From: Syngnathus acus | Taxonomy: Eukaryota > Chordata > Actinopteri > Syngnathiformes > Syngnathidae | Direction of reading: 5' to 3' | DNA: 64,000 bases | Assembly: GCF_901709675.1 (NCBI RefSeq) | Contig: NC_051089.1 | Coordinates: 14,313,976 to 14,377,975, forward strand | Translations under genes and position numbers: made by a program | Shown: one piece after another, positions 1 to 11,000 of the stretch | How positions within the stretch are numbered: the first letter of the stretch is position 1 | Layout: each line of letters begins with the position of its first letter | The notes under the pieces: model-generated | Seen by the model: the letters and a program-made list of their open reading frames with translations, nothing else | The model's database searches: none | What the model was told of the DNA's origin: nothing

Positions 1-3000
1 AGTCGAAGCGCGGTTATCCACTAGCCAGTGAAGCGCCTCTCTGCTTTCAACAGAGACTCTTAAGACACAAAGGTGGATTTGTTTTCTTATGGGAAATTGA
101 ACTAAATATATTCCTTATGACAGTAATCAGGAGACCGTGCAGCTAAAAATGTTGTTTTAAGTAAAAAGACCATGTCAGACTAAAGTATATTAATGCACAA
201 TTAGGATGGAAATGGCAGGAGAATAGAATATTATTGTGCTATTTTGCCTAAAATAATATCACAATACAGTGATGATGTGATAACCCACATTTGTTGGGCT
301 TACCGAGACATTGATGTTTGCTAATGATGTGATGACTTTTAGAAACGGTGAGACGCACAATAAGCATAATTGAATTTATCGATACAATTTTGACAGAAAT
401 ACACAAATGGACTTGTCATATTATTACAACAAATCTGGTTTGTTCACAGTTTTTCAGGAGTGAGATAAAACTCGCTTTTATTTATTTTTTTCTAATACAT
501 CACAGTTAGCATCATGTAATATTTATTCATGTGTGTATGTCATTTTCAACGTGCCATACTTGGAGAACTTGCAGGAGTAGGCAGCAGGTTTTTTTTCTTT
601 CAGGTTTATTTAACTTTTTTTCCCCCAAAGGCAAAGAAATGTAATTTTCTGACCTATTTTGACCTTCAGACATCAGATTATGTTCCGCAAAATGCCCCTA
701 CTTCACTCATTAACGGACACCGTCAAATTTATCCAACTTGATCCAAGGATACCAACACGTCGTAGCTTCCAGTCTTGGCAGTTGTTTTTGATTGTAACTA
801 AATGAAACGGGTGGCTAGTTGTACAGGAGACAGAATGTTAAAAAAAACAAAAGATGACTTTATTGGTTGTTGACAGTAAATAGAGACACTAGTCATATTA
901 ACAATGATTCAATTAACGTGGGTGAGATGGTTAAATTGAGGTTAAGTCAGTTGGTTTCCTTTCGTATTGGTGCTTTACCTTAGTCGATAGTTTTCTTTGT
1001 TGTTGTTAGCAACACGAAACAGTTAAATCTAATGAGTTTTTTTTTTTCTATGAACGCTCGTGCTTGTTTGTATTTTTGTTTGTATTTCCTTCGAGTGAAC
1101 TCATTTTAAATGTCACCATTAGCACAGTAGCTCAAATTTTTTGTTTTGGTTATACCAAAGTTGCATAGTAGAGAATACTTAAATGTATATATTTTTGTGC
1201 AAAATATTTCCAGCATTTTATGGACTTCAGTCATTTCGGAAGAGAACTCCATGTGACTGTGCCTTTTAACTAATGCTTGTGCAGATTCGAGTAAAATTTG
1301 CTCTACTGTTGTTTAAAAATAGAAATGGACAAAAAGCTGTACACTCCCATGATTTCTTTTTTTTCTCAAGTTCATTTAAATGTGGATTTGGGTTGGGTCT
1401 ATTTGTCTCTTTTGTTTAGAGTAATTTACAGAAGAGTTAAAGGTTTTGCTGTTCAAACAAAAGCACAAGTTCTATTTAAGATACTTAAAAAACTGTCTAT
1501 TTTTGGCTTTATTATTTCTTTCCCAGACGAGGTGCAACATCTACATTAAGAAAGCTGCTGTTATTATTCAACTATACACTTTCCTTTACCCTCATTTAAC
1601 TTTTTTTTTTCCTCACTATCTGCTCGTATAGTCAACCTAATTTATGCAATAAAATGTTTACTTTGGTTTGTGTCATTCCAGAGTGGTTCTATAGACTTCC
1701 CAGTCCAAGCACAATGTGCAAATGCTAACATAAATAGATGTGTTTATACTCCAAGTAAAACTTTGTGCTTCAAAACTAGTTTTATTTTGTTCAACAAATT
1801 TAGAAGGAAGGAAAATAAAGGCATTTTCTTGATCTCTGTGTCTGTTTTTAAGGCAAGAGGAGCATAACTGAATTACTTCAATCAACTGTATTGTTGACAA
1901 ATATTCAAAATGTTATTCATAAGCTGGAGGAAAAATTCATTATTCAATATTCTATGCTCCTTTTCCGTCCCAGTTGAATTACATATTACTGTCCGGTAAA
2001 ATTGTGGCATAGTGGAGGTCTGCGTGGTTGTAGTTAAGCTTACCCTGAAGTTATTCTTCACTAGACCAAAAACCTTTTGTCAAAAGCTCATTACTGCCAT
2101 GTAATGGGCTTCATTTTAACCCCAATTGATTTCAGACTGAAATCAGCAATCGGTTCCACAAAATCAAACTTGCATATACATTCAGGTTGAGCCGCCTCCA
2201 CCATGGTAACACAACTCAAATCAGAAACCCCCTTAATTGATTATTATGCTCATTCTTCACAATGATGTTGTTAAAGTTCTGCCTGGTCTATTGGCCATTA
2301 TTTGAGCGACTGTGAAGGTAATTGGATCCATGAAAGTAATCTTTTGGTGGACTCGAAGAGGATAGGCTAGTCTTGAAATGGAAAGACTTGTTGACAGTTT
2401 TTTCTGTATGACCCTAATCAGTTATTCTCAGCAATGTTACACATATTCAGATATGCTTACTGCAAGTATTTCCAATGTGTGTCCTCCAATAACAGACATA
2501 TTCAAGGAGTTAATAGTGTTGTAAAGCTGTATGTTGGAAAAGTGGCTGCCGTTACGCATGGCCCTTCAGCTTTGCAGGGTACCTTCAACAAGGCCGAGTG
2601 AACCGCTGCTCCATTCTGCACTGCATCACGCAAGTGAAGTGTGTATGCGTGTGTGTGTGTGTGGGTAGGCCCATTCTTTTGGGGATTTTTGAATGGCATG
2701 CAGGACAAATACAATGTATTAAGTGAGTTGACCTTGGTGAGAAAAAAAATGCTCCTAATGAATTTTTGCACTTGATATTGGCTTGCTCTTCAGCAGTTTT
2801 GTGCAATCTATGAATGGGGATTTTTATGGGTAAACAAAAAGGTGCATTTTTTTTTCTTTGCTTCATACCTTTTTCTGTTGGCGTGCATCTTTCATACATG
2901 CTTTTTAAGCATGAAATATATTAAGAGTGTGATCTACAGTGCATTGTGTCAATGAAAAAGCAAACGTGTATTTTGGCTTCTTAAAAATGGCATTTCCGTC

Positions 3001-3369
3001 CTATGTTCCTTCCTGTTGGTATTGGCAAAAAAAAAAAAACATTGTGGCCTCCTCCATCATTTAATTTGCCCATCGCTGCTTACATCAAAACGGCGATTGC
3101 AATACCATGAGCACGACTGATTCTGATCTGAAGGCATATTAAATTACCACGGCGGAACACAGTGGCTCAAATGTGATTGGATGAAAAATGCGACATCCAG
3201 ACACAGCATTGAGAAGAGAAATGCTACAAAGTGAACAGAATAAACTGTTGCTAAGAAATGAAAACAAACAAATACTATAACTTCGGTGGTCATAGCTTCT
3301 GATTGTCAACCCTGGTGGTCCGCCACTGCTATAATGATCATAATTAAGCTCAATTGCACCTGCACCCAG
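1..3369. other. AT-rich intergenic DNA upstream of paqr5
   Basis: No coding exon is recognisable. The stretch is AT-rich with homopolymer runs. AATAAA hexamers occur at 1648-1653 and 1814-1819 on the + strand, so part of it could be the 3' UTR of an upstream gene outside the window, but no coding end supports this. In human the gene before PAQR5 is GLCE; I found no trace of its coding sequence here. A short GT-rich microsatellite lies near 2641-2664. Confidence 0.5.
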
Positions 3370-3970
3370 GCATGGCGATCTGTCAACATGGTCCATTTAT
3401 CTTCATTGAGCCTAGGTAATTGTATTTGGAAAGCATTTAGCCTTCAGGGCTCAGTGATCTTTTGCTATTTTAGCCTACTTCTGGTCAAGCTGCTTTGCAT
3501 CACTCGTTCATTAATATTGAACTGTTCTGACTTTACAGCAAACAACATATTCAAATTAAATGTCTAAATGAAGAGAGACAACCCAGATTAATATTTTATC
3601 CTAATTACCCTCTTTACATGCAATGAGAAGTGCAGACACCTCAGAGGGAATGCGCCTGCTTGTATTTTTCATTACCGTCTGGCATTTTTTGCTACATAAT
3701 CATAATGTGTGTAGCACAGCAACACGTTCATCCATCTCCATGCTTTCTTTCAGCTCTAATGATATTACCATCCCTCTTGACTGTTGAGTACAGCCTCCCT
3801 GTCCAATAATTATCATAAAGATGATAAGCTCAGTCTCTTCATGGCTCCTGTGCGAGCCTTCCTGTCGCCTCGGCTGCCATTCAGATGCCTTTGAGACGGC
3901 CTCTGGCTTTATGGTCTTCATAAATTCAACCACTTGATGAAATTAACACTCTCTTGAACCTTCCTCCACA
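3370..3970. promoter_or_regulatory. candidate conserved non-coding element (enhancer-like)
   Basis: About 600 bp free of microsatellites and recognisable transposons, of balanced composition, with many TAAT/ATTA homeodomain cores (for example around 3510-3520, 3578-3605 and 3758-3765) and GATA-like words. There is no sustained reading frame. The texture resembles vertebrate conserved non-coding elements. This is an inference from appearance only; conservation was not tested. Confidence 0.25.
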
Positions 3971-4007
3971 TTATTGACTTCCTGTACCTGTTTTGGGGAG
4001 TCTTCAC

Positions 4008-4361
4008 GCAGTGGTCCTCAAATATTGTTACCCTGGGACCCGCATTCTCCCTTGTTGCAGAGTCGTGATCCACTTTTATCGAGGCTAAGAACAATAAAGA
4101 ACAAGTTTTGTTTAAAGATATCCTCAAACAACACCTGTATATTATATTATATTTTCATAAACTGTTTAAATGTGGTTGATCTACCATCGAAAGCATACCG
4201 CTTGCCATATTTATGATGTATGTGGGGATTTGGTATACTTATGTAGTGTAGCGATAAAAACAAAATAAGAATACATGTATTTTTTTTATTAGCTGTCCAC
4301 AACTCACCTAAAATGGATCCACAACCACATTTGGGTCCTAACCTACCACTTGAGAATCACC
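4008..4361 (+). mobile_element. old hAT-type non-autonomous element
   Basis: The left end reads GTGGTCCTCAAA after CA, and the right end reads TTGAGAATCACC. These are the degenerate inverted ends of the common vertebrate hAT family whose canonical terminus is CAGTGGTTCTCAA. The flanks are GTCTTCAC (4000-4007) and GTCTTCAA (4362-4369), matching at 7 of 8 positions, consistent with the 8-bp target duplication made by hAT transposases. The interior has no transposase frame. Confidence 0.65.
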
Positions 4362-4369
4362 GTCTTCAA

Positions 4370-6200
4370 GGACCGCCACTATGGTGGAAGCCGAGAGTGG
4401 AATGACCTTCTTCTCATTTTGTATGAACAGGCTACGTTCTGTATTTTTTTTCCAGAATATATTGAAAAGAAACTTTTGAGACACTCTTCGCATACACTTC
4501 TATGTTCAATAAAAAATCCAATATTTGGCAAAATGTACAATAGTGTGCTTTGAATTGTGCAGTTACAATACATACTCTAAGTAGCCGACTAGAGAGTATA
4601 CCGTCTTTTTTTTTTTTTTGTGAAAACAAAGTGTGTACTGTGTTGAACTGTAATTCACTTGTCAGCCCAAATAGATAGTATACAATTTTCTCCAGGCCAG
4701 TGACATCATGGTCTCGCTACAACCCAATTACCAGTTGTACTCAAGTCTCTACTTTGATTTAATGTTGAGACAAAGGAAGCAACATCAGCTACTATAAATG
4801 CCCTCAGGTCTCTTGAATTGTCCTCCATAAATCCAAGTTATAGAGGCTTGAGCATGGATGTGTGAACCTATTGAATCTATGATTTCTGCAACATAGGTTG
4901 CACTTGTGATCACAGAATTGCCAAAAATGTTATTTTCTCTCAATTCTTTTGTAGTCTATATTTATCTTTTAACTTGACCAACATTTCGTATTGACTCATT
5001 TTTGCATAAAGTATACAGTGGTGTGGGTGCCATATTATGTTTAATGTTTTAATTTCCTTATGACTTATATGTCTTTCTGAATAACTACACCAGAACCGTA
5101 TCTAAGTTAGACCACAATGAGAAAAACAAATATTTTTTTCGTTTGTAACATTTATTAAGTAATGTCAATTTGTATTATGTCTATTGCCAAGAATTCTCCA
5201 GATTGAGTCAAAAACAAGAACGGATGAAAGTCAGCAAAGAAAAAGAAGTGCCTGTCGTGAAAATCTATTAATAATGTATCAAAAGCCTGCTGTGCATACC
5301 ACTCATTTGGATACGCATATGCCGGCAACAGAAACTCAAGGGACACCAATCAACAGCAGCATTCGAATAGACATCTGTTACTTTTTGTCTCACATATGCC
5401 ATCATTACAAATGGAAAATGTGTAGACATACACAGTTAATTACTATTTTTGTGGAGTAATTAAAAGGGAGGAAGCAGTAAATCATCTATTTTTATTTTCA
5501 ATGCAGACATTTAATGTACAAAGTACTCCACTAGGGAATGAGTGAGTCATCATATCAGATTTTTTTTCCTCCATTGGTTTAGCTCTTTTATTGAAACACA
5601 TTTCAAATGACACCAATAATTCCCACAACAGAATGTAATTTCTCATTGATTTGATCAATTTACAAATGTCTGTGGATCCCTCAAGTGCCTCAGTGCATCT
5701 GTATAAATAGTTACAATATGTACAAGTAGCCTCAAGGTAGTTATCCCTCATCTAGTACATTTTTCAAACAAATAAATTTTGGTCATCTAGTAGTTCATTC
5801 TTTGTCTAATGGTTCTTCTCTCCAAATGTACAATATTTTATTAAATTGTCAAAATTAGTCAAGGATGGGAATTTAGTCTGGCTCACTATGGTGCTCAAGA
5901 CAACTCGTATGTGTCCACATTGTATTCTATTTGATTCTTAACATTTGCATTAATATGAACTTGACAGCGGCCTACTTTTAATAACACGACAATAATTCTC
6001 TTACATGCACATGACTTGACGATTTACTGTAAATTACTGTCTTAATCCTTTATTATTCTTGATCCAAAATAATAGGTTAAGGTTTTCATGCAAGCACCAA
6101 CCAGTCAGTTTCATGTCATGTTCTTATTGCTTTTGCAGCTGTAACAAAAATGTTTCAAGCTTGCCACGTGAGGCTCTTGGCATACTGTCAAAAGATGCAA
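4370..6200. other. intergenic DNA, no gene seen
   Basis: AT-rich non-coding sequence. All reading frames are short and have no resemblance to a known protein. No strong repeat was recognised apart from short homopolymers. Confidence 0.5.
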
Positions 6201-6214
6201 CATTTGACCTTTTC

Positions 6215-6405
6215 TTCAATAGCATCCATCCATCTACTGAGCCTCTTGATCTCTCAACGAGAGGCGGTATACTGTATACCGTTGACAAGCGCAAGGAAAA
6301 CATGTAAACATCACACAGGAAGGTCCAAGCCGAGATTCGAACCTAAACCTCAGAACAGTGACACAGACAGTGCAGTAAGTACACGGCTGGGCTCGTCTGC
6401 ATTCC
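6215..6405 (-). repeat. decayed SINE fragment, minus orientation
   Basis: Contains a reverse-complement relic of the tRNA-like SINE described at 27,822: a CATCCATCCAT start, an ACACAGGAAGGTCC patch near 6313, and a degraded box B (GAGATTCGAACC, near 6333) followed by CCTCAGAACAGTGACAC. Much diverged and internally rearranged. Confidence 0.45.
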
Positions 6406-6604
6406 ATTTAGTTTTAATGCTCCCCTCGGCACACATTAGACATCCATCCTTTATCTGAACCGCTGATCAATGAAGATTAACATCAGAAAGAGTCATAAAT
6501 ATGTTTCCGCCCCTTTAGCGTTTCTCTTGAAAACACTGACATCTCGTGGTCATATGAGTGTTGCCCACTGTTGTCATGGTGACCCTGGAGCTCACATAAT
6601 TTTC

Positions 6605-6690
6605 CCGTCCGTCCGTCCGTCCGTCCATCCATCCATCCATCCATCCATCCATCCATCCATCCATCCATCCATCCATCCATCCATCCATCC
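6605..6690. repeat. (CCGT)/(CCAT) tetranucleotide microsatellite
   Basis: About five GTCC units followed by about sixteen ATCC units. It abuts the hAT element starting at 6698. The CCAT repeat is the reverse complement of the GGAT tail of the local SINE family, so it may have been seeded by a SINE tail. Confidence 0.95.
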
Positions 6691-6697
6691 ACTAGGC

Positions 6698-7026
6698 CAC
6701 AGGTGTCAAACTCAAGGCCCGGGGGCCAGATACGGCCCGCCACATCATTTTATGTGGCCCACGAAGACAAATTGTGCATCAAATTCGTGTGTCATTACTA
6801 GAATTGCAAATTGTCTTCACTTTCAATAATATCTATTTTTTAAAATATTTGACCAGTTTTTACTCGTCTGATTTAAAAATGAGTTATTTGTCAGTTTGTT
6901 TTGTAGCTTTTACTGTATATAATATGAGGTGCTCATACATTTATTTGGGTTGACAGTCATAATGGCCCTCCGAAAGAAGCTATGACTACAATGCGGCCCG
7001 CGAAAAAAATGAGTTTGACACCACTG
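6698..7026 (+). mobile_element. hAT non-autonomous element, copy 1, with perfect 8-bp target duplication
   Basis: A 329-bp element starts CACAGGTGTCAAACTC and ends GAGTTTGACACCACTG, so the terminal inverted repeats match at 14 of 16 positions. It is flanked on both sides by the exact 8-mer CACTAGGC (6690-6697 and 7027-7034), the hAT signature. The interior carries the GGCCCG and CGGCCCGC blocks typical of this widespread fish family. It has no transposase. Related copies are at 11,668 and 41,982. Confidence 0.92.
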
Positions 7027-7034
7027 CACTAGGC

Positions 7035-7935
7035 CCTTAGGTACTTTTACTAGGGTCCCAGCTGGGTGAGTGGAGCCTATGCTATCCCACCTGACTTTAA
7101 GCAATAGCCCCCATACCCTTCAATATTTGGAATTGCTTTCCTAAGGTTAATATGCTCATGATGTATCATGCAAAGAAACAATCAGTCCATTTTCTGAAAT
7201 GCCTATAGGCCAATTCTGCCAGGGAACGTGGTCAGGTATCCTCGCAGAAATTACTTGTTGATGGTAACATAAAGTGCATGGCTGAGGTAGTAAGGCCTCA
7301 AATACAAATGAATCTGCCATTATCCATTCTCTGTTTTTGTTCTTGTTGTTATATGTCTTCAACTTTCTTTCTTTGACCTTTTTTTTAATCCCTTTGAGTT
7401 GCTCTCCTTCAGGAGTACAGGTAATGCATCTCTTGGTATACAAACATGCTGTGTTGCCCCGGTGTTATTTCCCCTGAGCGAGAGAGAGCAGAAAAGATGC
7501 TTGGCAATAGTGCTCAAATTAGATCTTAACATTACATTGTTGTGTTTGTTAGTAGTATCAACAAAAATAATGCTGCACAATACCTTAGCAGCCAGCACAA
7601 TATGGCTTGAAGTTTGAATATGTAGCATCTCATTATAATATTGTGTTAGTAGTCATGTGTCTTTACCTAAATACTACAGTAGTAAGGTATTGAATCAATT
7701 TCCCATTAACGTTGGGGATAAAACATTAAATTGGCTACTAAGTTTGACCCAAGCAAGATCGACATGTCCTTTCTGACTTTGGCAGAATAACAAAACAGCA
7801 AGTGTGTAGTATGAATGAAGATTGAGGGAGGAGGACGTCGAGGAGGGAGTGGCACAGGTATACTGGATATTCTCGCTGGGTTTGAAGGGGGGCGGGGTGG
7901 GGCATGGAATCCACTGGGACGGCATGGCAGCACAA
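7035..7935. other. paqr5 upstream region
   Basis: No gene seen. The last 120 bp become purine-rich (GGAGGACGTCGAGGAGGG near 7831, holding a GACGTC CRE-like core), consistent with a proximal promoter for paqr5. Confidence 0.45.
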
Positions 7936-7939
7936 CGCT

Positions 7940-7945
7940 TATAAA
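7940..7945 (+). promoter_or_regulatory. candidate TATA box of paqr5
   Basis: TATAAA within GCTTATAAAGACACC, about 80 bp before the start codon at 8022. Transcription would be expected near 7970, giving a 5' UTR of about 50 nt without an intron. The start site was not measured. Confidence 0.5.
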
Positions 7946-8021
7946 GACACCAGGGCACACCCCGACGGCAGCCTCAAATCAGATCACTCACAGACAGCAT
8001 AGCAGCACTTCGAGGTTAAGC

Positions 8022-8075
8022 ATGCTCAGCCTCATCAAATTGCCAAGAGTCGTCACCGTCAATCAAGTGCCCAAA
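8022..8075 (+). CDS. paqr5: paqr5 exon 1 (coding part)
   Basis: Encodes MLSLIKLPRVVTVNQVPK, the cytosolic N-terminus, aligning with human MLSLKLPQLLQVHQVPR. The donor is GTAAGT at 8076, phase 0. Confidence 0.9.
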
Positions 8076-11000
8076 GTAAGTTTGCTGTACCTTTAACGGA
8101 AACATACGGTATTCTTAATTAAGTGGGTGGGAAACTTCAAAGTAACTGTACAAAGAAGCAATGTTTACATTTGTGCTACGTTTGTACTTCAAACATGATT
8201 TATTTCACATCAATGTATGACAAAACTCAATAGAAACTTAGAGCAATGAGACGAGAACTCAAACTTGTGCCATGATTTACTGCACTTGCGTTGGGAGTGA
8301 AAAGTTCTGTGAGAATTATTTTCAATTCAGTGCATTTTCATTGTTTTCTTAAATGTAACAATATCTTGTATAATGCTGCAAGGCAATATCATGCCAAAAG
8401 AGAGTTACGTCTCAAGTAAATCAATGATATTTAAAATGACTTTTTTTACTTTTTGGTAATTCATCAATTTATTTTTAATCGCACATGGCGACCAGTCCAG
8501 AGCGTATCTCGTCTCTTGCCTGAACGCAACCGAGATATAGTCCAGCTCACCCGCAACGATAATAAGGAAAGGCTGCTTTGAAAATGGATGGCTATCATAA
8601 TTATTAGTTGGTTTTGGGGCCTCGGATAAATGTATAGGCTAGAGACCAGGGCCGTATGAATCTCCCCCAAATAGCCATTAAAATATACTGTACCTTTTCC
8701 CCCCCAATTTCTTTCTTTTTTTTTTTTTTTTTTACAAAATACTATAAGATACTGATCTAACTTCAGAAATTTAAAGCAATACATCTAGTTTTATTTTGTT
8801 GAATTAGTTATCCGCTGTTCTTGTTCACTGATTGATTAACTATTAAGTCAAATACAGTATTTTACAATTATTAGGAAAAACAACAAGTTGTAATATAACA
8901 GTGAAATTTCAAACAGAAACTCATCACAGGGTATTGTTGTATTTTGTAGGCCTTTTTACTATCGAGATAAAACATCGCCTAATGTTAGAAAACTATGACA
9001 AGTCGTGCACATCTCAACCTGTACATTTTGCTTTGACAGAGAATTTATTTTCTTTTGCCTATTTTCTTCTTGAGGTTTTCCATGAGGACGGCATTATCTC
9101 TGGCTACCGCTACCATGGTAGCTCAGCCACTGACTGCATCTTAAGCCTCTTTCAGCTGACCAATGAGACCCTTAACATCTGGACCCATTTTTTGCCCACC
9201 TGGTAAGCACCTGCATCATCTTGCCGTCATGTTCCTGCGCTCATTGTTTGTTTGACATGCTCTTACACAAAGTTTGGTATTGGGTTGTTGAAACAATTTT
9301 TGTTTGCCTAATATCATGCAAATAATATTTTTAAAAGGCTGTCACAATGTCATCTAAATTTAGGAGAGAGAACATTAATTACACATGAAAAATGGCCCAA
9401 GTTTAGTAAAATCACTCAAAAGGGTCACAATCATTTAAGACTGATCCAAATGGGATTTTTGTATATCTTTTTTATGTTGTGCTTCCTAGCAACTGTGTTT
9501 CCTCGACCTGTAGCAGTCTCACAAATGTTCCTTGGCAACACATCGCCAGCCTTTAGTTTAACAATGGACACTAGTAGAATAGGAATTATTCTACGTCATT
9601 GTACAAGCAATATCAAAAAATTCAAAGCATTATTCAACAATGTATTCAGGGGACAAAATGTTTTATATATCTATATTGATGCACCCAAATTTCTCATGAT
9701 TGAAGAACATGGAATGCATAGCTTTCCTCATAACTTGATGCTTCCTGATTTTGATTGCCGGTATATTGTAAGCGCTGTTTTTCCTACAATGTTGCATTTA
9801 ATTTTTTTTTTGTCCGTAGCGCACCTTGACCCATTTGTTCCTCTTTGCAGGTACTTTCTATGGAAACTAGTAAGCGTGGTGCTCATCCAAACTGCATGGC
9901 AGCATCCCTTCACCTGGCCTCTGGTGGTCTTAATCATTTCCAGTTGCATATATCCACTTGCATCAAGCTGCGCTCACACCTTCAACAGCATGTCAGCACG
10001 GGTGCGACATATGTGCTTTTATATTGATTATGGAGCCCTAAGTCTCTACAGCATGGGTGAGTGTGATACGTGTCCTTACTGCAATACACTTATAAGCCAA
10101 AGAAAGAGCTCTTGCTTGGATGCAATGTAGTTGTACATCACTATCAACGAGTCAAAACCGAGCAACATTTGAAAAGGCAAAATTTCTGCTCTGTATTAAA
10201 TTTTGCGGTTGATCATATGTTTTGGTCGTTCACTGTTTAAACATTATTGGACTAGTTTTATGGTTAGTTAACAAAAGTAAGCAAAGCATTTTCTTTTCAC
10301 CTTATGTGCAAGACATGGTCTCATGTACATTGGTGGAAAATTACGTCATAGAAAAAAGCTCACCTCAATATAAATTTACAAACTGTTAAAAGTCAAATTT
10401 CTAAAACAAATATGTTGAAATCCAGGTTCTGCAATCACGTATTCAGCTTACGTGTTCCCAGACAAGTGGGTAAACAGCATCTTCCACCAGTGCTTCGTCC
10501 CCATTGCTCTGCTTAACACCATCATATGCACCAGCCTGGCCTGCTACTCCAGGTATGGTGAGAACTTTATCTCTTGGTATGAGTACGTCATGCTTGTCAA
10601 CATACCAGCTATCATCTTGTGAATTATGTGACAGCTCCGCCTTAACTATGCAGACAAATATACAATATTTAAAATGATTCCATTGTATTCGCATCCAAGA
10701 TCGGGCTGTAATATTGTGTGTGTGTGTTTGATTGATTGCCAATGTAAATCATTACACCGAGTTACTAAACACACTTGGGCTGTAGGTAGGAGATGATGTA
10801 TATGTAACCGCCTCACTGTTTTTCATGCCCATCTGCCAACTTGCCAGGCTTGGATTGCCATTTCTTCATTATAATCACGAGGTTGTAAAGAGGTAAACAT
10901 CTTTCACTTGTACTATTGAAATGGGTCTGAAATTATGTTAGTTTTACACCCCTGTGTGATTCTGCTTGTTATTCACCTTCAGATAGTCTTTCCAGCAGTG

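Noticed and set aside
1-3369. Possible 3' end of an upstream gene such as glce
   Set aside because: No coding exon or matching protein sequence; only AATAAA words, which are common in AT-rich DNA.
9450-10130. 226-codon open frame from an intronic ATG
   Set aside because: Only 9851-10056 is exon 3 of paqr5; the upstream part is intron read through in the same frame, before a clear acceptor at 9850.
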